Of a stretch of DNA of 64,000 nt, positions 48,138 through 57,595 are shown in pieces. The translations under genes were made by a program, and so were the position numbers. The first letter of the stretch is position 1; every line of letters begins with the position of its first letter. The notes below the pieces were generated by a model. The model saw only the letters and a program-made list of their open reading frames with translations. It had not been told where the DNA came from and did no database searches. This DNA is from Peribacillus sp044761985 (GTDB taxonomy: Bacteria; Bacillota; Bacilli; Bacillales; DSM-1321). Where the stretch lies: positions 186,001-250,000 of the forward strand of contig NZ_JBIWDK010000007.1 in the NCBI RefSeq assembly GCF_044761985.1, read 5' to 3'.

Positions 48138-51100
48138 GTGTTGCAAAATAAAAATATTGAAGAATATTTCAAAAATAATTTAAATATGTTTAGACATTTA
48201 GAAATGATTAGAGATAATCTTTGGTCAAAAGATGGTAAAAGTCGAGTGTCTGTAATGGTTGGAGCTGGGTTTAGCTTAAATGCTAGTAAAATTGATGATA
48301 ATTTTAAAGGAATGGCCTTATGGGATGACTTAAAAAATATTTTAGTCAAGAAGTTGAGCCATCATGTAGATATCGAAGAAAAAGATATTCTTGAAATAAG
48401 TGAAATTTACGAAGATGAATATGGACGGGCTAGTTTAGATGAAATATTGAAAGAAGCAATTCCAGATGATAACTATCAACCAGATGATTTACATTATAAT
48501 TTCTTAAATTTACCCTGGGCGGATGTCTATACTACTAATTATGACACTTTGTTAGAAAGAACAAAGAAAAAAGTTTATGAACGTAAATATCAAGTTATCT
48601 ATGACATGAACGATATACCTAACTCTGTATCTCCTAGAATTATTAAATTGCACGGGAGTTTCCCTTCTAATAGACCTTTTATTTTTTCAAAAAAAGATTA
48701 CGAAAATTACCCAAAAACATTTAGTCCTTTTGTTAATATGGTTCAACAGTCAATAATGGAAACTACATTTGTTTTAATTGGTTTTTCTGGAGATGATCCG
48801 AACTTTGAAAAATGGATTACTTGGGTGAAAGAAAATTTAGGTGAACATATGCCTAAAATTTATATGATAGGTTATGATCAAGAAAAACGTACAAAATACT
48901 TAAAATTAAAAGGTATTACCTTGATTGACTTTAAAAAGTTATATTGTGGAGAGAAAAATCCATATGCAGCAATGTTTTTAGATTTATTTGAGTTTCTTAA
49001 TTTTAAAAATAGAGAAGAAAAAACAAAGTGGCCTTTTAAGACTTATAACAAGTTTAAGATTCCTTTAGAGGATTTAAAATACAATAGAGAAAATTTCCCT
49101 GGTTGGGTGGTTTTACCTAATCATATAAGACGTAGTTCCGTTGATAATATTAGGAGATTTGGAAATGAAAAAATACTTTCTTTAAAAGATGTTAAAAGTG
49201 GTCAAAACTTAAGTTATATAAAAGAATTATTGTGGTGCTATAAGATTTTTTACATACCATTAGAATATACCGTTCAAAATCATTTGCAAATGTTGATTAA
49301 CGAAATTGAAGATATTAATTCTCGCGACTTATATATGATAGTTTGGTTTTTAATTAATAGTGCACGTTTGGATTGTAATAAAGATGATTTTTATAAATAT
49401 AAAGCTTTATTAGAAAATTGCGAGTTAAACAATAGTCAAAAGAATGAAATAGTATATGAAGAAATATTATTACACTTAGTATTCAACGATATAGAATTCG
49501 TTAAAACAGCATTAAATGAATGGGAGGTTAGAGAAAGTGACATTGAATGGAGAATAAAAAAAGCAAATTTATTATTATCTGTAAATGAAGAGGAAAAAGC
49601 CCATAGCATTCTTGAAAACGTACTGCAATTAATAAGAAGTTTATTGGCTATTCAAGAAGATGATTACAGATTACTTTCTTTAGAAAGTATAGCTCTCTAT
49701 CATCTGGGGATAATTAACAAAGGTTCAAATTATAGTTATGATAGATTAAGGGTTTTAAATATTAAAAACTGTAATGTAAATCAAGAATCAGAGCAAATAA
49801 TGATTTCAATAAAATCTTATAGAAATGACTTAGGGACAAAAAAAATTCCTGGCTTCGATCCTGGAAAAGAACGAATCTCCTCAAAAGTTGGAGATTATTT
49901 TAAAAAAGAATTGCTCGATTCCTACGCTTTACTATGCATAAAAGAATGGTATAGAAGCCCTCTTGTAGACAAACAGCAGTATTTGTTAGCTTTAGAAAAC
50001 TTAGACATACTATACCCTATTTATTCTCTAATGAAAAGAATACAAATTGTAGATTTAAAAGAAATTCATAATATATTCTCTAGGGAATATGTTTATTTAA
50101 TAGAGAAAGAAAAATTAACTATCCTTGTAGATATATTAAAAACAAGTTTAAAACAAAAAGAGTACCCTATACTTAAGGAAGAGTTAGTTTTAGAGATAGT
50201 ATCTAGGGTTTATTTTGCTTTAAGTCGAACAGAAAAATTAGAAATTGATGATCAGGTTATTCATTTTTTAGAAAAACAAGAACACTTTAGAAACAATGAT
50301 GAACTAAAAAAGGTTCTAGAAACCCTATTAGAGAGAATTGCATTTGATAAAAACAAACAAGATAGAAAATCTTTCTTTGAAAAATTACTAGATTTACAAT
50401 TATATAAACAGTGGCAGCAGGATAAGACTTTTTATAAAAACAATTTTTTCGAACCTTTTTTAACTCTCCTTTCTTTTGCAAATGACATTACAGAATTAGA
50501 TATAAAAGAAAGTAAATTAATTGAAATGTTAAATTTACTAAAAGAGAGTGAAGATTTGAGTATAAGAGAAGCTTCGCTAATTAGAATGACTTTTCTAAGT
50601 AAAACCAAAAGCTTATTAGCAGTATATCAACGAAGATTTGTTGAGATTTTAATTACATTACCTAAAACCAACAGTCAGGGTATTAGCGAATTTATTTATA
50701 GTCATGTTTTTGATGAATTAATAAACTCTGATAAAGATATTAGCTCTAATGCCATTGATTCATTTTTAAAGAAAGATATACCTACTTTTTATAAAAAAGG
50801 GGTATACTCGAGTGGTACATCAATACCTAATTATTTCCAGGAAATCCAAGGCCTATTTCCAGATTATATAGGAATTAAAAATAAAAAGAGACCTGATTCA
50901 AAGTACTATAAAATATGGTTAGAAAATTTTTTTAAATGGTGGGAAGACCAAGAAGTTGGATTGTTACGTGATATCAATGAAGACATAGGATTTTTACCAT
51001 TGCCAGACTATCTTAAGTTCGTAGTTGTATGTTTGAAAAATAATATTTTATCGGTAGCACCCTTGAATACTTTTCAAGCTCAGGATTATGAAAAGTTAAA

Positions 51101-51665
51101 AGAAATTTTTGAGAAGATTGATAATAAAAGAAATGACTTAAGTTTTCTTTTGATACCAAGTTTTGAAAAACTTCAAATACAAATCAGATACTCTATTACG
51201 GATATAATAAACAGTTTAAAATCTAAAGATTTAAATGCTGTAAAACAGGCCTTACATTGCGTATATGATTATTGTGTTTTAATGAACCCCGACCAAGATA
51301 GAATGAAAATTAACATAGTTAAACAAGAACTATTTTCAATGTTATATTATAGTACTGGCAAAACTTTTGGACAAGTAATAGAAAATTTAAAGTATATATT
51401 AAAGAATTGCCCAAATATATTTACTCAAGAAGAGTATCAATCACTACAATTATTTATCAATGAATACTTAGTTTTAATAGAGGGAGAAAAAATTAGTTTT
51501 AACACTTTAGAAGACTTTAATTTGATTTCTAACATAGCTGGCTTTGTAACATACTTAAACAAAGCTTCAAATAGTAGTTTGGATTTAAAAGCATGGATTA
51601 GCTATATTGAAAGTCATCGTTTGCCAGAAGTAAGAAAATACAGTGATATCTGGTACAACCAATAA
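48138..51665 (+). CDS. SIR2-domain protein with long helical C-terminus (candidate anti-phage sirtuin)
   Basis: A 1175-residue protein. The N-terminal 290 residues are a SIR2-like NAD-binding domain: VSVMVGAGFSLNAS near 38-50, the catalytic Asn in VYTTNYDTLLERT (134), the catalytic His in IIKLHGSFPSNRP (172) and the NAD site FVLIGFSGDDPNFEKWI (211-227). Both catalytic residues are kept, so NAD hydrolysis is likely. The remaining roughly 880 residues are helical and repeat-like, the usual sensor part of single-gene defence sirtuins (DSR type). Start GTG 48138 behind AAAGGATGAG; the TTG next to it is possible. Visibly AT-richer than the flanking core genes. It is bordered by an EF-G fragment and a dead recombinase, as expected of a mobile island. 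Confidence 0.82.
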   Translation: MLQNKNIEEYFKNNLNMFRHLEMIRDNLWSKDGKSRVSVMVGAGFSLNASKIDDNFKGMALWDDLKNILVKKLSHHVDIEEKDILEISEIYEDEYGRASLDEILKEAIPDDNYQPDDLHYNFLNLPWADVYTTNYDTLLERTKKKVYERKYQVIYDMNDIPNSVSPRIIKLHGSFPSNRPFIFSKKDYENYPKTFSPFVNMVQQSIMETTFVLIGFSGDDPNFEKWITWVKENLGEHMPKIYMIGYDQEKRTKYLKLKGITLIDFKKLYCGEKNPYAAMFLDLFEFLNFKNREEKTKWPFKTYNKFKIPLEDLKYNRENFPGWVVLPNHIRRSSVDNIRRFGNEKILSLKDVKSGQNLSYIKELLWCYKIFYIPLEYTVQNHLQMLINEIEDINSRDLYMIVWFLINSARLDCNKDDFYKYKALLENCELNNSQKNEIVYEEILLHLVFNDIEFVKTALNEWEVRESDIEWRIKKANLLLSVNEEEKAHSILENVLQLIRSLLAIQEDDYRLLSLESIALYHLGIINKGSNYSYDRLRVLNIKNCNVNQESEQIMISIKSYRNDLGTKKIPGFDPGKERISSKVGDYFKKELLDSYALLCIKEWYRSPLVDKQQYLLALENLDILYPIYSLMKRIQIVDLKEIHNIFSREYVYLIEKEKLTILVDILKTSLKQKEYPILKEELVLEIVSRVYFALSRTEKLEIDDQVIHFLEKQEHFRNNDELKKVLETLLERIAFDKNKQDRKSFFEKLLDLQLYKQWQQDKTFYKNNFFEPFLTLLSFANDITELDIKESKLIEMLNLLKESEDLSIREASLIRMTFLSKTKSLLAVYQRRFVEILITLPKTNSQGISEFIYSHVFDELINSDKDISSNAIDSFLKKDIPTFYKKGVYSSGTSIPNYFQEIQGLFPDYIGIKNKKRPDSKYYKIWLENFFKWWEDQEVGLLRDINEDIGFLPLPDYLKFVVVCLKNNILSVAPLNTFQAQDYEKLKEIFEKIDNKRNDLSFLLIPSFEKLQIQIRYSITDIINSLKSKDLNAVKQALHCVYDYCVLMNPDQDRMKINIVKQELFSMLYYSTGKTFGQVIENLKYILKNCPNIFTQEEYQSLQLFINEYLVLIEGEKISFNTLEDFNLISNIAGFVTYLNKASNSSLDLKAWISYIESHRLPEVRKYSDIWYNQ

Positions 51666-51777
51666 AAGTAAGCGTCAAACAGCGCCCCCTGAAAAACAGG
51701 TGGGCGATATTTGATGCTTACAGAAAATGGCATTCCGTACAGGTTTTTTATTAATCTTTATTTAAATATCACAATTT

Positions 51778-52852
51778 TTATATTTCATTAAGAATTTTTT
51801 GTATGGCAGTTATATATCCTGCCTTATATACCTGGATGCCATCTCTTATCCTTTTTAACCATATACATTTTCCAAACAGACATAAAGATCTATCCCCATT
51901 CCTCAAGTATTGAGTCTTTTGACCCTGCAAATCGTTTGTCCTGTGCGGAATATATATTGAAGTGGGGGCCTTTCCATCGCTTGAATGATAGATTCGTACC
52001 ACAGCAAGATTTGAATTTTTATGTTCAGGATAGACATCCTGTACCCATAAATGAAATACTTCACTATGCCTAAGTCCACTGCCATGCATAGAATAGTAAT
52101 GGCAATATCACGCCAGTTATAACGGTTAACAAGATTTAATTCATAGTTCTTTCTAGTATTCTTAAACCCTCCCCATAGGAGCTTGTATTTTATTCTCGGG
52201 AAGACTTTTGTATCTCCTTTTGATAAGTATGGTTTTCTTCTTCTAACAGTATTACGAGGTAATTTTGCAGTTTCATAGATTTCATGAACATCATTTAAAT
52301 GCCCTAGAAATAAGTTTTGACTTTTGTTTATCTGTGCCTTTCAGTTAAGTGTTTTTCATATCTTGTGGCTTTTCTCCAAGGCTTTAATTGAGCAGCTCCA
52401 TATTCTTTATATAACCAATCTGATAACCATTTAAGCAGATAAAAGCATATTCGCTGTTTCTACTCTTTTAAGTCCCAAAGTGTCTATGCCTTCTTCATTT
52501 ATTGTTCCTAAATAAACGAAATCCGTAAATGTATCAAAGAATTCTTTTGGATAAGAATAATATTTTGATTAGCTTCCATATAATCAAGCAATATTCCAAC
52601 AGCTTGTACTAACATCTTATGCGAAGTTCTGCTTTTACTACGATTCTTCATTTGATATCTGTGTAATTGCTCAAAAAGCATTGTTGCTCCATCATACTCA
52701 ACTATAAGAGTAGGAAAGTCTATGTTCCTCACTGTATTATCCCTATATGTTTTTGAAGATACCTGAACATATCTCATATATATCCTCTTATACCTATAGT
52801 TTGTTAATAAATATTTCATCCTAGATAAGGTGTTTTTTAAATGATGGATCAT
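51778..52852 (-). pseudogene. Decayed tyrosine recombinase (phage-integrase family)
   Basis: Three pieces on the minus strand line up as one recombinase. An N-terminal part at 52508-52852 contains RYKRIYMRYVQVSSKTYRDN and KMLVQAVGILLDYMEAN. A middle part around 52090-52150 reads NWRDIAITI. The C-terminal part at 51778-52089 begins MHGSGLRHSEVFHLWVQDVY, the arm that carries the first catalytic Arg of tyrosine recombinases (GLRxSE). The frame is broken between the pieces, and the catalytic His-x-x-Arg and Tyr end is missing. The 5-prime end may reach 52930, where a matching frame is cut by a TGA. Probable remnant of the machinery that brought in the SIR2 island. Confidence 0.7.
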
Positions 52853-53076
52853 TTAAATTTATCAAACTCATCTAGTTTAACGACGGTTATTCCCAGATTA
52901 TCTTCGGTAGGAGTCATAAGAATCTGTCCATTGAACCAAACTTTAAGCGAGATGAACTGCGGTGATAGGTAAGAACATTCGCTCTAAAAAAGAGAAATAT
53001 GTTACGATTGATGGACCAGTTTAAAACGTGTTGATAACAAAAAGGTGTATCGTCACCCTCAGGAAGGAGCAAGGCA

Positions 53077-56000
53077 TTGAATACCAAATTGAACGTGAAC
53101 ATCATAAAAGATATGTGCGGTACGGTCTCCTTCAAAAGAGGGGACGCTTTTTATCGTGCTAATAAAGTATTATTCGACTCATATGGCCCTAGTGGCTGCG
53201 AAGCGACGGTTTCAGGAGTCGAGGATTTTCACGTCACCATTGATGTGGATAAAACCGGGGGCTTCCATACGAAGTGCAGTTGCCCTACACTCGCCTCTTT
53301 CTCCAAGGATTGTCAGCATATCGCGGCCGTTTTACTTGCGGTATACCATCATCAGCGCCAAGGGACCGTCCCGACTCTTCAGTCCGAGTCGAGCCAGGAG
53401 CTGACGGATGGATTGCTGAGCCTTTTCAATCATCAGCCGGTGCGTTCAAGCGGACATCAACTTCACTTTGAAAATAGGGAAGTGCTTGATACGGAATTTA
53501 TATGTAAACCTGTGATGGTGTCTAAAGGGCAGTATATGTTCGGGGTTGAAATGAAGATTGGATCGATCAATGTACCAAATATCAGGGATTTCCTGATGAG
53601 GATAAAAGAAAGGAGGCGTTCCACCGTCTCCCTATCCTTTCAATATGACCCAAGCCTGCACTGCTTTCAAAAAGAAAATGATGCCGTCATTCAGTCGCTG
53701 ATCACGGTCATTTCTGATGAAAAGGTCTATCTGGATGCTTCCGGTCAATCAGGCTACACACAGATTCATTCCTTATTGCTTCTTCCGCCCTCTTCTTGGA
53801 AAAGTCTGTTTCCACTCCTTATCCAAGCACCTTTGGTGAAACTTCGGCATGACGGGACAATCGTGGACGGACTGCAAGTATCGGAAGACTTACTGCCGCT
53901 CCAGTTTGATTTTACCAAAACTGAAAGCAAGGGCTACCAGCTGAATATCAAGGGGTTGGATTCGGTAATCGTGATGAATGCCTATGATGTTGTTTTGGCT
54001 GATGGCAAGCTGTTTTCTTTGAAAAAAGAAGACTGCCAACGCCTTATCGAATTGAAATCGATGCTGGAGACTTCCGGGACGAATCGAATTCCGATTGCCT
54101 GGGATCAATTGGATGTATTCCTTGAAAAAGTGGTTCCGGGGTTGAAAAAAATAGGAATTGTCCATATTTCGGATTCGATTACCGAGCAGTTTGTGAAAAC
54201 TCCCCTGATTGCCAAGTTATACTTGGATCGTGTAAATAACAAATTGCTTGCCGGGCTCGAGTTCCACTATGGCAATATTGTGATGAATCCCTTGGAAAGC
54301 CGGGAAAACAAAGCGGTCTCCATGCTCATAAGGGATGTGGAGAAGGAAAAGGTGATTCTTACGTTGATGGAAGAAAGTCAGTTTGCCAAGAATGAGGGCG
54401 GCTACTTCTTACATAATGAAGAGCTGGAATACGAGTTTTTGTATCACAGTGTGCCAAAACTGCAAAAGCTCGTCCAACTTTATGCGACGACTGCCGTAAG
54501 AAGTCGGATTGCCAGAGGGAATCCACCTCCGCAGGTGCGAATAAAAATTAAAAAAGAACGGACCAACTGGCTCGAATTCAAGTTTGAAATGGACGGGATC
54601 CCTGACAAGCAAATACGGGAGATCCTAGAAGCCCTAGAAGAAAAACGGAAGTATTATCGTCTTCGAAATGGTTCGTTACTGTCATTGGAAACAAGGGAAT
54701 TCGAAGAAATTAACCGATTCTTGAATGCCCTCCCGGTTCAACATGAAGATCTGGAAAGCGGCTTAAATGTACCAATCGTGAAAGGACTTCAGCTTCTTGA
54801 CTCCGCAGATGATGGCACATTCACGATGGAGGAGTCGTTCCGTCAGTTCTTGGAGAATATCCGCAACTCAAGCAATCTGGAGTTCGAGTTGCCGGAGCGT
54901 TTGCAGCCGATCCTGCGGGACTATCAAAGAAACGGCTATAAGTGGATGAAGAGTCTTGCAGGATACGGGTTTGGAGGGATTTTGGCAGATGATATGGGAC
55001 TTGGTAAAACGTTGCAAAGCATCGCGTTCATCCTTTCTGAATTATTCGCCATTCGACAAAGGAAGCTTCCGGTCCTCATCGTTTGCCCCTCTTCTTTGAC
55101 GTATAACTGGCTGAGTGAATTCATGAAATTCGCCCCGGAGATACAAGCTGTTGTCATGGATGGCAATCAAAAGGAGCGATCCAAGATGCAGAAGGAACTG
55201 GGCGAGGTGGATGCCCTAATCACGTCTTATCCGTTATTGCGCAAAGATATTCTCTGGTATGAAAAGCAGGAGTTCCACACGGTGTTTTTCGATGAAGCCC
55301 AGGCTTTCAAGAACCCTGTGACACAAACGGCACGCTCCGTGAAGAAAATCAAGGCGGACCACCGTTTCGCTCTCACTGGTACACCAGTCGAAAACTCTTT
55401 GGAGGAACTATGGTCGATTTTTCACGTCGTCTTTCCAGAGCTCTTCATGGGCTTGAAGGAATATAGTCATCTTTCCCGAAAACAGATTGCTCGCAGAATC
55501 CGGCCGTTTTTGTTACGCCGGTTAAAGGAAGATGTGCTGGAGGAGCTTCCGGAAAAAATCGAGACGTTGGAATCGGTGGAATTGCTTCCAGACCAAAAGA
55601 GACTGTATGCGGCCTACTTAGCGAAACTGCGTGAAGATACGTTGAAGCATTTGGACAAAAACACGCTTCGGAAAAACCGGATTAGGATACTGGCCGGTTT
55701 GACCCGGTTACGGCAAATTTGTTGTCACCCTGCTCTATTTGTGGATGGCTATAAGGGGAGTTCGTCAAAATTCGAACAGCTGATGAAGATTATGGAGGAA
55801 TCGAGACTTTCCGGTAGAAGGGTCCTGATTTTCTCTCAATTCACGAAAATGCTTCAAATCATCGGCAAGGATTTAGCCATACAAGGGCAATCCTTTTTCT
55901 ACTTGGATGGACAGACCCCATCAAAAGAACGGGTTGAAATTTGCAATCGGTTCAACGCGGGCGACCGTGACGTCTTTCTCATTTCCTTGAAGGCAGGCGG

Positions 56001-56274
56001 CACGGGACTCAATCTGACGGGTGCCGATACCGTGATTTTATATGATCTATGGTGGAACCCAGCCGTCGAGGAACAAGCGGCGGACCGAGCACACCGCATG
56101 GGCCAGAAGAATGTGGTCCAGGTCATCAAGCTTGTGGCCCGTGGCACGATTGAAGAAAAAATGAATGAACTGCAGGAGAAAAAACGGCATCTGATCGAGG
56201 AAATCATCGACCCTGAAAATTCATCGTCATCTGCCCTAACTGAGGAAGACATCAGGGAAATATTGAAGATATAA
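53077..56274 (+). CDS. SWIM zinc finger SNF2-family helicase
   Basis: A 1065-residue protein. Start TTG 53077, with GAAGGAGCAAGGCA upstream. The N-terminal SWIM zinc motif reads KCSCPTLASFSKDCQHIAAV (CxC...CxH) near residue 70. The SNF2 helicase core has Walker A GGILADDMGLGKTLQSIAF near 635, the DEAH-type box VFFDEAQAFKN near 737, and motif V/VI LKAGGTGLNLTGADTV and EEQAADRAHRMGQ near 970-1010. The family moves along DNA using ATP and acts in repair or nucleoprotein remodelling. It resembles the YwqA type of Bacillus. It forms the right border of the AT-rich island and has core-like composition. Confidence 0.9.
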   Translation: MNTKLNVNIIKDMCGTVSFKRGDAFYRANKVLFDSYGPSGCEATVSGVEDFHVTIDVDKTGGFHTKCSCPTLASFSKDCQHIAAVLLAVYHHQRQGTVPTLQSESSQELTDGLLSLFNHQPVRSSGHQLHFENREVLDTEFICKPVMVSKGQYMFGVEMKIGSINVPNIRDFLMRIKERRRSTVSLSFQYDPSLHCFQKENDAVIQSLITVISDEKVYLDASGQSGYTQIHSLLLLPPSSWKSLFPLLIQAPLVKLRHDGTIVDGLQVSEDLLPLQFDFTKTESKGYQLNIKGLDSVIVMNAYDVVLADGKLFSLKKEDCQRLIELKSMLETSGTNRIPIAWDQLDVFLEKVVPGLKKIGIVHISDSITEQFVKTPLIAKLYLDRVNNKLLAGLEFHYGNIVMNPLESRENKAVSMLIRDVEKEKVILTLMEESQFAKNEGGYFLHNEELEYEFLYHSVPKLQKLVQLYATTAVRSRIARGNPPPQVRIKIKKERTNWLEFKFEMDGIPDKQIREILEALEEKRKYYRLRNGSLLSLETREFEEINRFLNALPVQHEDLESGLNVPIVKGLQLLDSADDGTFTMEESFRQFLENIRNSSNLEFELPERLQPILRDYQRNGYKWMKSLAGYGFGGILADDMGLGKTLQSIAFILSELFAIRQRKLPVLIVCPSSLTYNWLSEFMKFAPEIQAVVMDGNQKERSKMQKELGEVDALITSYPLLRKDILWYEKQEFHTVFFDEAQAFKNPVTQTARSVKKIKADHRFALTGTPVENSLEELWSIFHVVFPELFMGLKEYSHLSRKQIARRIRPFLLRRLKEDVLEELPEKIETLESVELLPDQKRLYAAYLAKLREDTLKHLDKNTLRKNRIRILAGLTRLRQICCHPALFVDGYKGSSSKFEQLMKIMEESRLSGRRVLIFSQFTKMLQIIGKDLAIQGQSFFYLDGQTPSKERVEICNRFNAGDRDVFLISLKAGGTGLNLTGADTVILYDLWWNPAVEEQAADRAHRMGQKNVVQVIKLVARGTIEEKMNELQEKKRHLIEEIIDPENSSSSALTEEDIREILKI

Positions 56275-56281
56275 AAAAAGC

Positions 56282-56319
56282 GGCAGCCAAGAAGGGGAAA
56301 CTTCTGGCTGCCCTTTTTT
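56282..56319 (+). terminator. Intrinsic terminator after the SNF2 helicase
   Basis: GGCAGCCAAGAAG pairs with CTTCTGGCTGCC around a short loop, followed by T's. Confidence 0.9.
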
Positions 56320-56422
56320 ATCTGTACGACCATTCTCTGTGATAAGAAGGAAAGTATGCAAGCGATACGTTCAAGTAGAAAAAGAAAAAGTGAACAAACA
56401 AAAACCCTATCGTTAAATAGGG

Positions 56423-56608
56423 TCAAATCGATTTCTTCATGCCGCATTCTCTGCATGTACGAATATATACATAATCCTTAACGGAACTTTTGAACTGAGC
56501 ATTGCCGCAATTATCACAACGACCACTGACTATGTCAGGAAACTCTGCATAATCATAAATGATTGTGGTGTCATATACCTTTTTTTCTTTTGGAGTTTCT
56601 TCAGACAA
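56423..56608 (-). CDS. Small zinc-ribbon protein
   Basis: A 61-residue protein with two CxxC pairs, GRCDNCGNAQF near residue 29 and RTCRECGMKK near 51, forming a zinc ribbon. TTG 56606-56608 is the start with GAAGGTGATTTACT upstream. The N-terminal half is acidic (SEETPKEKKVYDTTIIYDYA). Such small zinc ribbons often contact nucleic acid or ribosomes; no role is known here. Confidence 0.7.
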   Translation of the reverse strand: MSEETPKEKKVYDTTIIYDYAEFPDIVSGRCDNCGNAQFKSSVKDYVYIRTCRECGMKKSI

Positions 56609-56677
56609 AGTAAATCACCTTCATTATGTTATTTAACACATTTATCATACCAAAAAATGAGGGCAGTAGGAAATCAA

Positions 56678-57019
56678 TCAGGAAATAAACCTAGCCATTA
56701 TATATTTTTGCCCTGTTAAAAATATCCCCCAAGCCACGAGCCCAAGGGGGATAGCCAGCCCTACATGAATGGATTGCTTTAATGCCGTATAAATCACAAC
56801 TAGCATGGCCACTGTAGCGGGAAAACCTGCCAGAACGCCCAGTGTGAATGTATGGATATTCTGAGTGGGCTCTCCCTGAACCGTTAGCCAAATTATACTG
56901 AGGATACTGATTAATGGCAGAGCAGCCACAATCCCGCCATATAAAGGGAATCGTCGGGCCATTTCCGTTACAAGTCCAATGATGACCGCGGAACTGGCTA
57001 TTTTAATGAACAAATACAT
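56678..57019 (-). CDS. DUF3147 family membrane protein
   Basis: A 113-residue protein with four membrane helices: IKIASSAVIIGLVTEMARRF, GGIVAALPLISILSIIWLTV, FTLGVLAGFPATVAMLVVIY and VGLAIPLGLVAWGIFLTGQK. The EMARRFPLYGGIVAALPLIS junction is the family's best-conserved part. Function unknown; members may be transport-related. Its ATG shares one base with the stop of the upstream marR gene (TAATG), so it is translationally coupled and under the same operator. Confidence 0.85.
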   Translation of the reverse strand: MYLFIKIASSAVIIGLVTEMARRFPLYGGIVAALPLISILSIIWLTVQGEPTQNIHTFTLGVLAGFPATVAMLVVIYTALKQSIHVGLAIPLGLVAWGIFLTGQKYIMARFIS

Positions 57020-57417
57020 TAAGTAGATACCTCACTTAATAACCGGAATGCTTCTCTTATTTGTTCCCTTTCAGAAACGGATAACTTGCTAAGCGCCTGT
57101 TGTAGTTTTTTCTCATCCAATTCCGTGTTCTTTTTTAAAATGGTTGCACCGACATCCGTTAAATGTAAATACACCTTACGCTGATCATCTTCCGATCGCT
57201 CCTTAAGCACCCATCCGTTTTGCACCAATTTTTTGACATGCTCAGAAGCTGTATTGTGGGAAATCGATAATTGTTCGGCAATATCTCGGATCATAACATC
57301 TTTCCTTTTTTGAATTATTTGCAAGACTCGTACGCTTTGATGGGAAATGGCTTCTTGTTGTTGCGGATGTAAATGAAAATAGATATCCGTGAAGTAGTCA
57401 TTGATTTCCTGTATCAT
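57019..57417 (-). CDS. MarR family transcriptional regulator
   Basis: A 132-residue regulator with the winged-helix of the MarR family: VLQIIQKRKDVMIRDIAEQL, SISHNTASEHVKKLVQNGWV (recognition helix) and the wing LKERSEDDQRKVYLHLTDVG, residues about 29-90. The ATG lies just before GGAGGGGTAATC read in the leader. A 21-bp palindrome sits in its own promoter (57452-57472), so it is probably autoregulated and also controls the coupled DUF3147 gene. The ligand is unknown. Confidence 0.88.
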   Translation of the reverse strand: MIQEINDYFTDIYFHLHPQQQEAISHQSVRVLQIIQKRKDVMIRDIAEQLSISHNTASEHVKKLVQNGWVLKERSEDDQRKVYLHLTDVGATILKKNTELDEKKLQQALSKLSVSEREQIREAFRLLSEVST

Positions 57418-57449
57418 GATTACCCCTCCTTTTTAAATCGCCTGAAACG

Positions 57450-57479
57450 AATATATCGTATTATACGATATAAGGTCAA
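57450..57479 (-). promoter_or_regulatory. marR promoter
   Basis: On the minus strand TTGACC and TATATT are separated by 18 bases. The operator palindrome at 57452-57472 fills the spacer and overlaps the -10. Confidence 0.7.
57452..57472. promoter_or_regulatory. MarR operator, perfect palindrome
   Basis: TATATCGTAT and ATACGATATA are exact inverse copies separated by one base. It is within the marR promoter and 124 bases upstream of the divergent tyrosinase start. Confidence 0.85.
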
Positions 57480-57595
57480 CGGAAAAATGCCCATTTTTAC
57501 CAACTATCCGCATTCGCCCTGAACCTTTCTAACATCCATTACTTAGAATATCAAAGGAACTAGTATAGATGACCATCTAGAAAAGGGGTATACCC

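Noticed and set aside
51903..52085. Small hypothetical gene on the minus strand
   Set aside because: It is one frame of the decayed recombinase, not a separate gene.
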